Source of the DNA: Planctomycetaceae bacterium UBA2972
GTDB lineage: Bacteria; Planctomycetota; Planctomycetia; Pirellulales; Pirellulaceae
NCBI GenBank assembly: GCA_002348315.1
Contig: DEAW01000112.1
Location: 1-19,639, forward strand
Direction: 5' to 3'
Length of the DNA: 19,639 nt
Part shown: one piece after another, positions 1 to 8,601 of the stretch
Layout of the letters: each line of letters starts with the position of its first letter
Numbering within the stretch: position 1 is the stretch's first letter
Position numbers and translations under genes: made by a program
Notes under the pieces: generated by a model
What the model saw: only the letters and a program-made list of their open reading frames with translations
Databases searched by the model: none
Told to the model about the DNA's origin: nothing

Positions 1-83
1 GATAAATGGTCTCCTGTATTTTACTCTGAATTATTACTCGAAATGATATTTTGCTTAGTTAGCAAGAGTAAGTAGCAAAGAAA

Positions 84-112
84 TTAGAAACCGTAGTAAA
101 ATGGGGTATTAT
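84..112 (+). promoter_or_regulatory. possible sigma70-like promoter of the PSD1-DUF1501 operon
   Basis: A TATTAT hexamer at 107-112 matches the -10 consensus at 5 of 6 positions. It lies 17 bases after TTAGAA at 84-89, which matches only 3 of 6 in the -35. The flank is AT-rich. Transcription from here would start near 119 and leave a leader of about 30 bases holding the inverted repeat at 134-149. The -35 is weak and planctomycete promoters are poorly defined, so this is only a candidate. Confidence 0.3.
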
Positions 113-133
113 TATTGCTTCGCCTTAGATTTC

Positions 134-149
134 AAGAATCCAGATTCTT
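134..149. repeat. perfect inverted repeat abutting the start codon of the PSD1 gene
   Basis: AAGAATC (134-140), the spacer CA, and GATTCTT (143-149) form a perfect 7+7 palindrome ending on the base before the ATG at 150. It occupies the place where a Shine-Dalgarno sequence would sit, and none is visible there. It could be an operator or a start-proximal element; a true RNA hairpin would need some end pairs open because the spacer is only 2 bases. Confidence 0.5.
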
Positions 150-3100
150 ATGCCCCGACTTTCTCTTTTTATGACTCTTCTGGCAACGCTGACTTCGCAG
201 GTCGGACGAGCCCAGGACGGACGAATTCCTCCGGGCCTAGATCGGACCATCGATTATGCAAAAGATGTCGCTCCGATTTTTGAGAAACACTGCATTGATT
301 GTCATGGTAGCGATGTGCAGGAAAGCAATCTTCGAGTTGACCTGAAGGCCTCGTTGCTCCGGGGTGGGGACTTAGGTGAACCGGCATTAATTAAAGAAAA
401 GGGAGCAGAGAGCTTCCTGATTCAAGTCGTGGCAGGTGCGAATGAAGAATTTAAAATGCCACCTGACGGCGAAGGATTGACGGCTGCTGAAATCAGCATT
501 CTGCGAACTTGGATTGATCAGGGCGTCGTTTGGCCTGGGCAGGCAGACGAGATCAAAGTAACAACGGATCACTGGTCCTTTCAACCTGTTGAACGTCCCG
601 AGATTCCTGAAATCACTTCGCCCTGGATCCGTAACCCGGTTGATCAATTCATTCTGGCGGGCCTCCGGAACAAAGGCCTCAGTCCGTCTCCGGCGGCTAG
701 CCCACTGGAATTACTGCGTAGGTTGCGGTTGATCAACCATGGGCTTCCACCTACACCAGAACAAATGCAACGATTCGCATCCCCGGAATCGTATGCTGAC
801 CTGGTAAATGAAATACTCGACAGCGATCATTTTGGTGAGCGTTGGGCTTCCCATTGGCTTGATTTAGTGAGGTTTGGGGAAACAACTGGATATGAAGTGA
901 ATCGTGAACGTCCGAATGCCTTTCATTTTCGTGATTATGTAATCCAGGCATTTAACGAAGACAAACCGTACGACGTTTTTGTGCGCGAGCAAATTGCTGG
1001 TGATCAACAGGGCAATGAAATTGGGACAGGGTTCTTAGTAGCAGGCCCCAACGATGTAGTGAAAAGCAGGGATCCTAATCTCACCAAAATGCAGCGTCAG
1101 GATGAATTAGCAGATTACATCAACGCAACAGGGACGACATTTCTGGGACTTACGATCGGCTGCGCACGTTGTCACAACCATAAGTTTGATGCAATTACAC
1201 AGAGAGACTACTACGCGATGCAGGCAATTTTCGCCGGCGTTCGACATGGTAACCGAGCATTGACGCCGGATGCAGAGCGAATTGAGCGTGAGAAAATTGT
1301 GGCATCGCAGGTTCGCACGCTGGAAGTGGATTTGGCAAAACATATCTATGTTCCGTCTGGCAGCCTGATTCATATTGATGAATCAACTGTGGGCCGAACA
1401 GGAGTGCGCGGCTTTCAGGAAATCGTACCCAAACGTGCAGCTGCTGAGATTGCCAATGGTACGGGAAAAGGTCAAAAGGATGACAGTGGTGATTCCGATC
1501 GGCTTCCCAATCTAAACGGAGGTTCTTACTTTTGGTGGCGAGACGACGGAAAGACGGACCTCGGGCAATACCACATGCTGGCGCGAGGTCACTATCGAAT
1601 CTGGTTATCATGGGGAAGTGGGCCCACGAGTCACAGCCTGGATACTCAGTACGTACTGGATCGTGATGGCGACATAGCAACGAAGGATGATCAAACGGTC
1701 ATTGCCGAAGTGAATCAGATTCAATTTGCAGATGGGACAACCACCGCTCAGCCAGGTCGATTGTGGAGCGGCGTTTATAACGCAGGAATCCACGAGCTAA
1801 CTCCTGCTGCTACCCTGGTTGTTAGACGAAAGGGTAAAGCTACAGCCGTAACTACTGATGTTTTGTTACTCGAACCAGTTGCTGCCAACGACCGGTCTAG
1901 GCCCGGTAAACCAATACTCCGGGAAGCAGTCACTCCCAATCTCAACAAAGATCAATTCAAGGCACATCTTGCAAAGTTTGTACGTATGACGATTCTGGAA
2001 TGCTCGTCGGCGGAACCCTGTCTCGATGAATTGTCTGTGTTTGCGGGAGATAAAAACGTAGGTTTGGCAAAAGACGGTGCCATCGCCACTGCCTCAGGAA
2101 ATCTTCCCGGCTACCCCATTCACCAAATCAAGCATCTCAACGATGGATTGTTTGGAAACAAGAATAGTTGGATTTCCAACGAGAAAGGTACAGGCTGGTC
2201 CCAAATAGAACTTCCTGAACCCCAGATGGTCACCAGCATTGAATGGGCACGTGATCGGCAAGGACAATACAAAGACCGAGTCGCAACGAAATACAGGATG
2301 GAGGTTTCGCTTGACGGTAAAAACTGGGTCACAGTCTCTTCAAGTAATGATCGTATCCCTTACCTGTCCGCTGGGAAGGTGGAAGTCGTCTACAGCTTTG
2401 AGCATCTGCCAGCAGAGCAACGCACGCTAGCCAAAGCAAAACAGGTTCAGTTAAGAGAGTTTAAAAAAGAACTTGCTGAACTTCGAATGCGCCAAGTGGC
2501 ATACATCGGTACGTTTACCAGCCCTGAAGTGATTCATCGACTATATCGCGGTGACTTTAATGCACCTCGTGAAGCAGTCGGTCCGGACGCTCTGGAAGTC
2601 TTTGGGTCCTTAGGTTTAACTCAGGATTCGACAGACGGACAACGTCGCCTGGCATTTGCTGAGTGGGTTGCCAGTGCTGAGAATCCTTTAACCGCCCGCG
2701 TCATCGTGAATCGACTGTGGCAATTCCATTTTGGTACCGGCATTGTGGACACTCCCAGTGATCTCGGACAGGCCGGGACGCTTCCAACACATCCGGAATT
2801 ACTTGACTATCTCGCCTCCGAATTAGTCAAACATGACTGGAGCCTCAAGCATATTCATCGCCTGATTATGAATTCGGCGACGTTTAGGCAGTCGAGTCGC
2901 CCACGCCGAGAAGCTCTGGCTGTTGACGCCAGTGCCAGATTCTTATGGAGATTTCCTCCCAGACGGATGGAGGCCGAGGTAATTCGAGATAGTATTCTAC
3001 AGGTAAGCGATTCGCTGGATACGAAAATGGGAGGAAGTGGTTTTCCGGGGTTTAAAGTTCAGGCGGAAAACGTGCGTCACTACTTCCCGTTGACAGAATT

Positions 3101-3476
3101 CGGTCCCGAGCACTGGCGTCGAATGATCTATATGACGAAGGTCCGTCAGGAGAAAGACTCAGTTTTCGGAGTCTTTGACTGTCCGGATGCGAGTCAGGTT
3201 GTGGATAAACGCAGTCGTTCCACGACGCCCATTCAGGCGCTCAATCTATTCAACTCGACCTTCGTACTGCAACAATGTGAAATACTGGCCGATAAACTTA
3301 AAGAAGATTATCCGGATGCTACTTCAAAACAAGTAACCCATGTGCTTCAAAATGCGTTCGGGCGAATTCCAACAGAAGAGGAAATTGCTGATTCTGTAGC
3401 TTTTGTTCAGGAGGCCGGCCTGGTGCAGTTTTGTCGAGCGATTTTCAATGCGAATGAATTCGTGTTTGTACATTGA
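150..3476 (+). CDS. secreted PSD1 / cytochrome-c-like protein (DUF1549-DUF1553) with internal binding modules
   Basis: This 1108-residue protein has a short signal peptide (residues 1-21, ending near GRAQD). An N-terminal cytochrome-type domain (PSCyt1) follows, with haem-binding CIDCH at 48-52 and a possible axial Met in KMPP near 103. DUF1549 spans about 160-365 and contains a second CxxCH (CARCH, 338-342). Residues about 470-580 resemble a golvesin-C-like beta-sandwich (GHYRIWLSWGSG), and about 625-730 looks like an F5/8 type C (discoidin) module (LDGLFGNKNSWIS, SLDGKNW). DUF1553 runs from about 790 to the end, finishing NANEFVFVH as is usual for the family. The family is hugely expanded in planctomycetes and nearly always paired with DUF1501, as here 27 bp downstream. 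Substrate and reaction are not established; an exported, haem-bearing role in polymer breakdown is inference. The ATG at 150 is chosen because it gives a complete signal peptide; the next ATG (171) would truncate it. Confidence 0.92.
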   Translation: MPRLSLFMTLLATLTSQVGRAQDGRIPPGLDRTIDYAKDVAPIFEKHCIDCHGSDVQESNLRVDLKASLLRGGDLGEPALIKEKGAESFLIQVVAGANEEFKMPPDGEGLTAAEISILRTWIDQGVVWPGQADEIKVTTDHWSFQPVERPEIPEITSPWIRNPVDQFILAGLRNKGLSPSPAASPLELLRRLRLINHGLPPTPEQMQRFASPESYADLVNEILDSDHFGERWASHWLDLVRFGETTGYEVNRERPNAFHFRDYVIQAFNEDKPYDVFVREQIAGDQQGNEIGTGFLVAGPNDVVKSRDPNLTKMQRQDELADYINATGTTFLGLTIGCARCHNHKFDAITQRDYYAMQAIFAGVRHGNRALTPDAERIEREKIVASQVRTLEVDLAKHIYVPSGSLIHIDESTVGRTGVRGFQEIVPKRAAAEIANGTGKGQKDDSGDSDRLPNLNGGSYFWWRDDGKTDLGQYHMLARGHYRIWLSWGSGPTSHSLDTQYVLDRDGDIATKDDQTVIAEVNQIQFADGTTTAQPGRLWSGVYNAGIHELTPAATLVVRRKGKATAVTTDVLLLEPVAANDRSRPGKPILREAVTPNLNKDQFKAHLAKFVRMTILECSSAEPCLDELSVFAGDKNVGLAKDGAIATASGNLPGYPIHQIKHLNDGLFGNKNSWISNEKGTGWSQIELPEPQMVTSIEWARDRQGQYKDRVATKYRMEVSLDGKNWVTVSSSNDRIPYLSAGKVEVVYSFEHLPAEQRTLAKAKQVQLREFKKELAELRMRQVAYIGTFTSPEVIHRLYRGDFNAPREAVGPDALEVFGSLGLTQDSTDGQRRLAFAEWVASAENPLTARVIVNRLWQFHFGTGIVDTPSDLGQAGTLPTHPELLDYLASELVKHDWSLKHIHRLIMNSATFRQSSRPRREALAVDASARFLWRFPPRRMEAEVIRDSILQVSDSLDTKMGGSGFPGFKVQAENVRHYFPLTEFGPEHWRRMIYMTKVRQEKDSVFGVFDCPDASQVVDKRSRSTTPIQALNLFNSTFVLQQCEILADKLKEDYPDATSKQVTHVLQNAFGRIPTEEEIADSVAFVQEAGLVQFCRAIFNANEFVFVH

Positions 3477-3503
3477 TTCCCTGGAAACCTAAGTAGTTGA
3501 AAA

Positions 3504-5021
3504 ATGAGTAATATTGCCCCCGAACAATTGGCAGGTCGTCATTTGCTAAGCCGCAGAGCTTCTCTGGGGAATATGGCTTATGGGCTAAGTTCTGTAGCAT
3601 TGGCAGGTTTGCTTAGCCAGCAAGGTGCCTTGGCATCCCATCTGGCTGAGGACATTGCCGAGCAAGGAACACCGATCCGACCGACAATCGAACCGGCTAA
3701 CCCCAATGCTCGACGTGACGCGCACTTCCTGCCCAAAGCAAAAAATGTCCTGATGATATTTTGCTCAGGCGCTTGCTCTCATCTGGATACTTTCGATTAC
3801 AAGCCCGAATTGATTAAACGTAACGGGCAGCCCATGCCGGGCGGAGATGACTTGCTCACGTTTCAGGGGAAACAGGGTAATCTCACTCGTAGTCCCTGGG
3901 AATTCAAGCCTCGCGGTGAGTCGGGAAAAATGATTTCCACTCTGGTGGATCATATCGGTGAACATGCCGATGACATGGCCTTTATTCACTCGCTGACAAG
4001 TAAAACCAATACCCATGGTCCGGGGGAAAACTATATGTCCACCGGCTTCACGCTCGATGGTTTCCCCAGCATTGGAGCCTGGGTTACCTATGCCTTAGGA
4101 AGTGAAGTTGATAATCTGCCTGCCTTTGTGGCAATTTCCGACCCGCGAGGTACACCTCAGTCGAGTGTTAATAATTGGGGATCTGGATTCTTACCGGCCG
4201 CATTTCAGGGAACGGACTTTAACGCCTCCAAGCCCATTGAAAACCTGGTTCCTCCCACCGGAATAACTGCGGAGACAGATCAAAAAACTCGAGGGTTCCT
4301 CAAGCGTCTGAACGAGCGTCATCTGGAACGATTCCCCGAAGACACTCAGTTGGCAGCTCGGATCTCAAGCTATGAGCTAGCGGCCAAAATGCAATTGTCG
4401 GTACCTGATGTGAGTGATATGTCGACTGAAACAGAGCAGACTCTGAATCTCTATGGCGCCAATGATAGTCAAAATCCATTGAAAGCCTCTTTTGCGAAGA
4501 ATTGTATTCTGGCTCGCCGTTTGATTGAAAAAGGAGTGCGCTTTGTTCAGTTGTTTAACGGTTCTTATCAAACAGGTGGCGAAGGTACGAGTAATTGGGA
4601 TGGTCATAAACAATTGAAAAACCAGTACAGTGTTCATGGGCCAATTCTGGACCAACCCGTAGCCGGTTTGTTGACCGATATGAAGCAACGCGGGCTACTC
4701 GAAGATACATTGATTGTTTGGACGACTGAATTTGGTCGGATGCCGACCTTCCAGGCTGGAGCAAGTGGACGAGATCACAACCCGTCAGGCTTTACTGCCT
4801 GGATGATGGGCGCTGGAGTAAAGGCGCCGTTTGAGTATGGTGCAACCGATGAATTTGGCTATCGGGCGGTTGAGAATGTTTCCACCGTTTATGATTTCCA
4901 TGCCACCATCTTGCATATGCTTGGCCTGCATCATAAACGTCTCTCTTTCTATCACAATGGCATTGAGCGGCGACTCACCGACGTACACGGCCATGTGATT
5001 CACGATGTAATTGCAGGCTAG
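3504..5021 (+). CDS. DUF1501 family secreted protein (alkaline-phosphatase/sulfatase-like fold)
   Basis: This is a full-length 505-residue DUF1501 protein. The N-terminus has a twin-arginine-like signal (SRRASL at 16-21, then a hydrophobic stretch to about residue 40), consistent with Tat export of a folded protein, though the motif is degenerate. Family hallmarks include HGPGENYMSTGF near 171, WTTEFGRMP near 406 and GRDHNPSG near 422. These correspond to the metal-site region of the sulfatase/phosphatase superfamily to which DUF1501 is related. It starts 27 bp after the PSD1 gene on the same strand and is almost certainly co-transcribed with it. No strong ribosome-binding site precedes the ATG. 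Its stop codon overlaps the stop of the convergent kinase. The biochemical activity of the family is not known to me. Confidence 0.92.
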   Translation: MSNIAPEQLAGRHLLSRRASLGNMAYGLSSVALAGLLSQQGALASHLAEDIAEQGTPIRPTIEPANPNARRDAHFLPKAKNVLMIFCSGACSHLDTFDYKPELIKRNGQPMPGGDDLLTFQGKQGNLTRSPWEFKPRGESGKMISTLVDHIGEHADDMAFIHSLTSKTNTHGPGENYMSTGFTLDGFPSIGAWVTYALGSEVDNLPAFVAISDPRGTPQSSVNNWGSGFLPAAFQGTDFNASKPIENLVPPTGITAETDQKTRGFLKRLNERHLERFPEDTQLAARISSYELAAKMQLSVPDVSDMSTETEQTLNLYGANDSQNPLKASFAKNCILARRLIEKGVRFVQLFNGSYQTGGEGTSNWDGHKQLKNQYSVHGPILDQPVAGLLTDMKQRGLLEDTLIVWTTEFGRMPTFQAGASGRDHNPSGFTAWMMGAGVKAPFEYGATDEFGYRAVENVSTVYDFHATILHMLGLHHKRLSFYHNGIERRLTDVHGHVIHDVIAG

Positions 5022-5035
5022 AAAGAAGAAGCCTG
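5014..5035. terminator. weak inverted repeat across the convergent stop codons
   Basis: CAGGCT (5014-5019) and AGCCTG (5030-5035) form a perfect 6-bp stem with a 10-base loop, spanning the end of the DUF1501 gene and of the opposite-strand kinase. Only three T residues follow on the plus strand, so it is a poor intrinsic terminator. With no intergenic space here, it is simply the only hairpin near the junction. Confidence 0.2.
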
Positions 5036-7243
5036 ATTTGCCTTCGGAGTAGCGAATCTCCGGAGAACGAAAAACCATAACGTTCCTACCACGATGATGA
5101 GCACCACGACCGTAACAATTCCCTCCAGAATGAGGTTTGAACCGAGTTCGCGGATTGGGGAAGTCGCATCTTCATAGCTTTCTTGAATCAAAATGAGTAG
5201 CTCGCTTTGCTTTCGATTCACTTCTGATTCGATCGGTGCTCCGGAATCCGTGGACGCTTGTCCCGGAAGTCGTACGCTTTCGATGACGGCAATCCATTTG
5301 CCGTCGTATTTTTTGTAAAGCGGATCGTCTGTGCTTTGGCCAACCGGATCGATATAGAGTTGTTTCTCACCCTGTAATAATCGCTGGAGCTGGCTGCCAT
5401 CCACGCGAAACGGTTCCTGAGTTGGATTGTCGAGCTCATCCATGATCGGATGTTGCAATATAGTCCCCTGGAGCTGCACCTGATCGTTTCGAGTTGTCGT
5501 ACGCCCGTCAATGAAGACAGCAAACTGATTTTCAATCTCTTCGCTACGCAGGTACGAGAAGTCTCCGAGATTCAGAGTTAAGGCGACAATACCCAACAGG
5601 TTGGTTTGTTCATCGTCAGCATAGACAGGAGTGGAAATGGCAATTTTCCAACGCTTGGTCGTTGTCGATTGGAATGCCGCAGATAGATGCGTGTTTTGAA
5701 TGGGAGCTACGCTTTGCGGTTTGGTATCACGATTCAGATCCTGTCCCTGACCATGGAAGTAAGTTCTAAACGAGTAGTTTCTTCCAACCGATTGAGTTCG
5801 CACAGGTTCGTCATAGGCAATCGATAGCATGTCGCCATTAGCGCCGATCACAAACAGGCTGGCTAGCTTCGGGTTGGATTCATCGGACTCAACTCGTCCC
5901 GAATAGACCCCGATTCTTTGTTTCAAATAGTCGTCAAATGCGACGCGGATATCCTGCTCTAAAAATGCTCGTTGCTTCGCTGTGATCTGATTGAATGGCT
6001 GCCGGTTGGATTGAATCGACTTTAGGAGTTCGGATTGAAGTACGGTACGTAAATGATGTTGTAACTCCGGGCGAGACGATTCGAATTCAATGATTTGGTA
6101 ATAATTGCGTAGCTCCTCCTCGACCGACAACGCTACGTGTCTGGAGACCCACGAATTGCTTTCATATACACGCTCGCGGACAGCTTGCTCAGCATCCGCA
6201 ACGGCTTGTCGGTACCAGATACCACTGAAGAGGACCATGATTGCCAGCAGCAATAACGGTCCGAATAGTCCGAGAATATTCAACGGACGACGAGCGCGGG
6301 CTAACCTCCGTTGCTCTAGAGCTTCAAGCAAATCAGCAACAGAAGCAAAACGCTGATCCGGGTCGACAGCCAGACACTGTGAAAGAATGGATTGCAGGGC
6401 CGGGTCGATCGACCGACGCATATCCGCAAGAGGATCTTCTGCACCCCGCAGAGCATCTTGATAAGTTGCCAGACGTTGTTCGAGATTGCCGGCGTTATCG
6501 ATTTCATGCAATCGCTGTTCATTCCGGTAAGGTGGTTGCCCTTCCAGTAATGTATAGAGGATGGCTCCCAATCCGTAGATGTCCCATCGCACATCCGGAT
6601 TAGCATTTAAGTCAGCTTGTTCTGGTGCCATGTAGAACAGCGTGCCTAATGCCGGAGACTGATCCGTGCTTAAACGGGATTGGCCAAAGTCCGCCAGTCG
6701 GGCATGCCCTTCTTCGTCTAACAAAATATTGGCAGGCTTAAGGTCACAATGAAGGATCCCTTTGACGTGAGCGTGCCCCATGCCCGTTGCAACATCTTCG
6801 AATACCTGCAGGCAGTCCTCCACGGCCAGCGAAGAGTGCGATTCGATGTAATTGTCGAGCGAACCCTGTTCCAAATACTCCATCACGTAATAAGGTGGCT
6901 CGTGGTTCCATCCGACTTCCAGTAACTGGACGACGTGACGGGCAGTGGCTAGCGACACCAACTTCTCGACTTCTTTATCAAGTAGTTGCCAGTCCACTCC
7001 GGATTGATGGTTGAAGAATTTAACCGCAACCTGACGATTCGTATTGCTGTCAATGCCTACCCAGACTTCTCCATAGGCTCCGGATCCGAGGCGACGAAGC
7101 AGCTCGTAACCAGGTAAATCCGCCGGGCCGTCTTGTGGCTGCATGCTGAGCTGTTGCGAACGATGTTGTTCCGCATCGGATTGACGTTGTGTTCGGTCCG
7201 GTTTCATCTGAGGTTTATGACAGTCAGGAGGGAATTCGGGCAT
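5018..7243 (-). CDS. receptor-type Ser/Thr protein kinase with Cache-like periplasmic sensor
   Basis: This 741-residue Hanks-type kinase has a sensor C-terminal to its catalytic domain. The kinase domain (about 46-315) has the glycine loop GSGAYGEV (53-60), the VAVK lysine K75, the catalytic loop HCDLKPAN (165-172), DFG 185-187 and APE 206-208, so all catalytic residues are present. The usual HRD arginine is cysteine (C166), making it a non-RD kinase. A first membrane segment lies at about 321-343 and a second at about 704-725, with a short basic tail. The roughly 360 residues between them should be periplasmic and resemble a double-Cache sensor (GRNYSFRTYF at 487-496, then ISTPVYADDEQTNLLGIVAL). 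It would sense an unknown small molecule and signal inward. The ATG at 7243 gives a 45-residue polar N-terminal tail; Met13 or Met34 could also be the start. It converges on DUF1501 and diverges from the amidohydrolase. Confidence 0.9.
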   Translation of the reverse strand: MPEFPPDCHKPQMKPDRTQRQSDAEQHRSQQLSMQPQDGPADLPGYELLRRLGSGAYGEVWVGIDSNTNRQVAVKFFNHQSGVDWQLLDKEVEKLVSLATARHVVQLLEVGWNHEPPYYVMEYLEQGSLDNYIESHSSLAVEDCLQVFEDVATGMGHAHVKGILHCDLKPANILLDEEGHARLADFGQSRLSTDQSPALGTLFYMAPEQADLNANPDVRWDIYGLGAILYTLLEGQPPYRNEQRLHEIDNAGNLEQRLATYQDALRGAEDPLADMRRSIDPALQSILSQCLAVDPDQRFASVADLLEALEQRRLARARRPLNILGLFGPLLLLAIMVLFSGIWYRQAVADAEQAVRERVYESNSWVSRHVALSVEEELRNYYQIIEFESSRPELQHHLRTVLQSELLKSIQSNRQPFNQITAKQRAFLEQDIRVAFDDYLKQRIGVYSGRVESDESNPKLASLFVIGANGDMLSIAYDEPVRTQSVGRNYSFRTYFHGQGQDLNRDTKPQSVAPIQNTHLSAAFQSTTTKRWKIAISTPVYADDEQTNLLGIVALTLNLGDFSYLRSEEIENQFAVFIDGRTTTRNDQVQLQGTILQHPIMDELDNPTQEPFRVDGSQLQRLLQGEKQLYIDPVGQSTDDPLYKKYDGKWIAVIESVRLPGQASTDSGAPIESEVNRKQSELLILIQESYEDATSPIRELGSNLILEGIVTVVVLIIVVGTLWFFVLRRFATPKANQASSF

Positions 7244-7305
7244 AATAGGAGTGCCTTTATTTTAATTCCCAGAGTCTCTGACGAGAAGTTTTTGAAAGGA
7301 ACAGA
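7244..7305. promoter_or_regulatory. divergent promoter region between kinase and amidohydrolase genes
   Basis: These 62 bp separate two divergent start codons, so both promoters must lie here or reach into the genes. The AT-rich stretch TTTATTTTAATT (7257-7268) could supply a -10 for the kinase. A small palindrome CAGAG-T-CTCTG sits at 7270-7280. AAGGA at 7296-7300 is a good ribosome-binding site for the amidohydrolase ATG at 7306. No complete -35/-10 pair is convincing. Confidence 0.4.
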
Positions 7306-8508
7306 ATGAATCGTCTTCGATCATATTTTCAGCAGTTCCCGTTGATATTGTTAGTCGTTCTGCTGGTCGCGCCTCAATCCCCGAGTCTGGCACAAGATGT
7401 AGAGCTTGATGGAAGAGAAGGACGTAATCTGGCTTTAGGGAATTTTCGACCTAAACCGACGCTCAAAGTAGAGCAAACGTTGCTTGAACAGGCTCGGTTT
7501 CCGGTTGTCGATGTCCACACCCATTTCCGACATCGCTTAAAGCATGATCTCGGGAAACTCGACGAGTATGTAAAACTGATGGATAAGCACAATATCGCTG
7601 TTTGTTGTAGCCTGGACGGAAAGCTCGGCGATACACTCGACTCTCATTTGGAATATCTTGGTACCAAATATCCCGATCGTTTTGTCGTGTTCGCCAATGT
7701 GGATTGGCAGGGAAGTGGATCGGAAGATGATCCGTCATCATGGGCATGTCATCAACCGGGGTTTGCAGAAAAGACAGCTCGCCAACTCCAGCTCGCAGTT
7801 GGACATGGCGTCAGTGGCTTGAAGTTGTTCAAGCAATTTGGGCTTGGCTATAAAAATCCAGATGGCTCATTGATTGAAATTGATGACGAGCGTTGGGATC
7901 CGATTTGGAAAGCCTGTGGCCAGCTTGGGATTCCGGTCATTATCCATACGGCGGATCCGATTGCATTCTTTCATGAAATAGATGAAACCAATGAACGTTG
8001 GGAAGAGTTGTTTCGGCACCCGGAATGGAGTTTCCCTCCGGATAAATATCCCAGCCGTGAAGCATTGTTGGCAGCACGCAATCGTGTCATTGGGCGTCAT
8101 CCGGAGACCACATTTATCGGAGCTCATATGGCAAATTCCTCGGAAGATCTCCAAACGGTTGTCGACTGGATGGAGTCTTATCCCAATCTGGTTGTCGAGT
8201 TTGCTTCGCGAATTGGTGAGTTAGGAAGGCAGCCCTATACAGCTCGGAAATTCTTTATGAAGTACTCGGATCGCATCTTGTTCGGCACTGATGGACCCTG
8301 GCCGGAACTCAGAATTACCTATTACTGGAGATTCCTTGAGACGTTTGACGAGTACTTTCCCTATTCGGAAAAGGAATTTCCACCTCAGGGTTTTTGGCGT
8401 ATTTACGGCTTAGGGCTTCCGGAACGCGTTCTGCGCAAAATCTACTTTGAAAATGCCTGTCGGATTATTCCTGGGGTCAAAACAAAGGTCGCCAAATATC
8501 GCCGCTAG
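7306..8508 (+). CDS. exported metal-dependent amidohydrolase (PF04909-type TIM barrel)
   Basis: This 400-residue protein has a clear signal peptide (residues 1-30, hydrophobic core PLILLVVLLVA, cleavage near SLAQ-D). The mature part has the amidohydrolase-2 metal-site pattern: HTH at 71-73 after strand VVDV, H214 (VIIHTADP), H274 (FIGAHMAN) and D329 (ILFGTDGPW). Members are hydrolases or decarboxylases acting on cyclic acids, lactones or amides. The substrate cannot be told from sequence, and the export signal points to an envelope location rather than the cytoplasmic role of most relatives. The ATG at 7306 is supported by AAGGA 5 bp upstream. It is divergent from the sensor kinase and 93 bp ahead of lysS, so it may be a one-gene transcript or share read-through with lysS. 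Confidence 0.88.
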   Translation: MNRLRSYFQQFPLILLVVLLVAPQSPSLAQDVELDGREGRNLALGNFRPKPTLKVEQTLLEQARFPVVDVHTHFRHRLKHDLGKLDEYVKLMDKHNIAVCCSLDGKLGDTLDSHLEYLGTKYPDRFVVFANVDWQGSGSEDDPSSWACHQPGFAEKTARQLQLAVGHGVSGLKLFKQFGLGYKNPDGSLIEIDDERWDPIWKACGQLGIPVIIHTADPIAFFHEIDETNERWEELFRHPEWSFPPDKYPSREALLAARNRVIGRHPETTFIGAHMANSSEDLQTVVDWMESYPNLVVEFASRIGELGRQPYTARKFFMKYSDRILFGTDGPWPELRITYYWRFLETFDEYFPYSEKEFPPQGFWRIYGLGLPERVLRKIYFENACRIIPGVKTKVAKYRR

Positions 8509-8516
8509 TTAAATTG

Positions 8517-8564
8517 GGGATTACAGAAGCTATCGATTGCCATAAAATAACCAGCTTGAATCCC
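8517..8564 (+). other. possible folded leader between amidohydrolase and lysS
   Basis: GGGATT (8517-8522) can pair with AATCCC (8559-8564), and AAGCT (8527-8531) with AGCTT (8553-8557). This gives an 11-bp interrupted stem with a 21-base loop in the gap ahead of lysS. There is no T-run after it, so it is not a simple terminator, and no T-box features are seen. It could be chance. Confidence 0.25.
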
Positions 8565-8601
8565 AGAGAATTGCTTGATACAGAGAGCTAAGGTATTTCG
8601 C

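Noticed and set aside
51..65. TTGCT-TAGTT-AGCAA inverted repeat near the left edge
   Set aside because: A 5-bp stem of this kind is expected by chance many times in a window this size, and it has no T-run or clear positional meaning.
8575..8601. Longer lysS reading frame starting at TTG 8575
   Set aside because: It has no ribosome-binding site, and the added nine residues lie upstream of a good AAGG-ATG pair at 8590/8602 and do not resemble a LysRS N-terminus.
8509..8601. T-box riboswitch upstream of lysS
   Set aside because: No T-box consensus, specifier loop or antiterminator was found, and the gap is too short for one.
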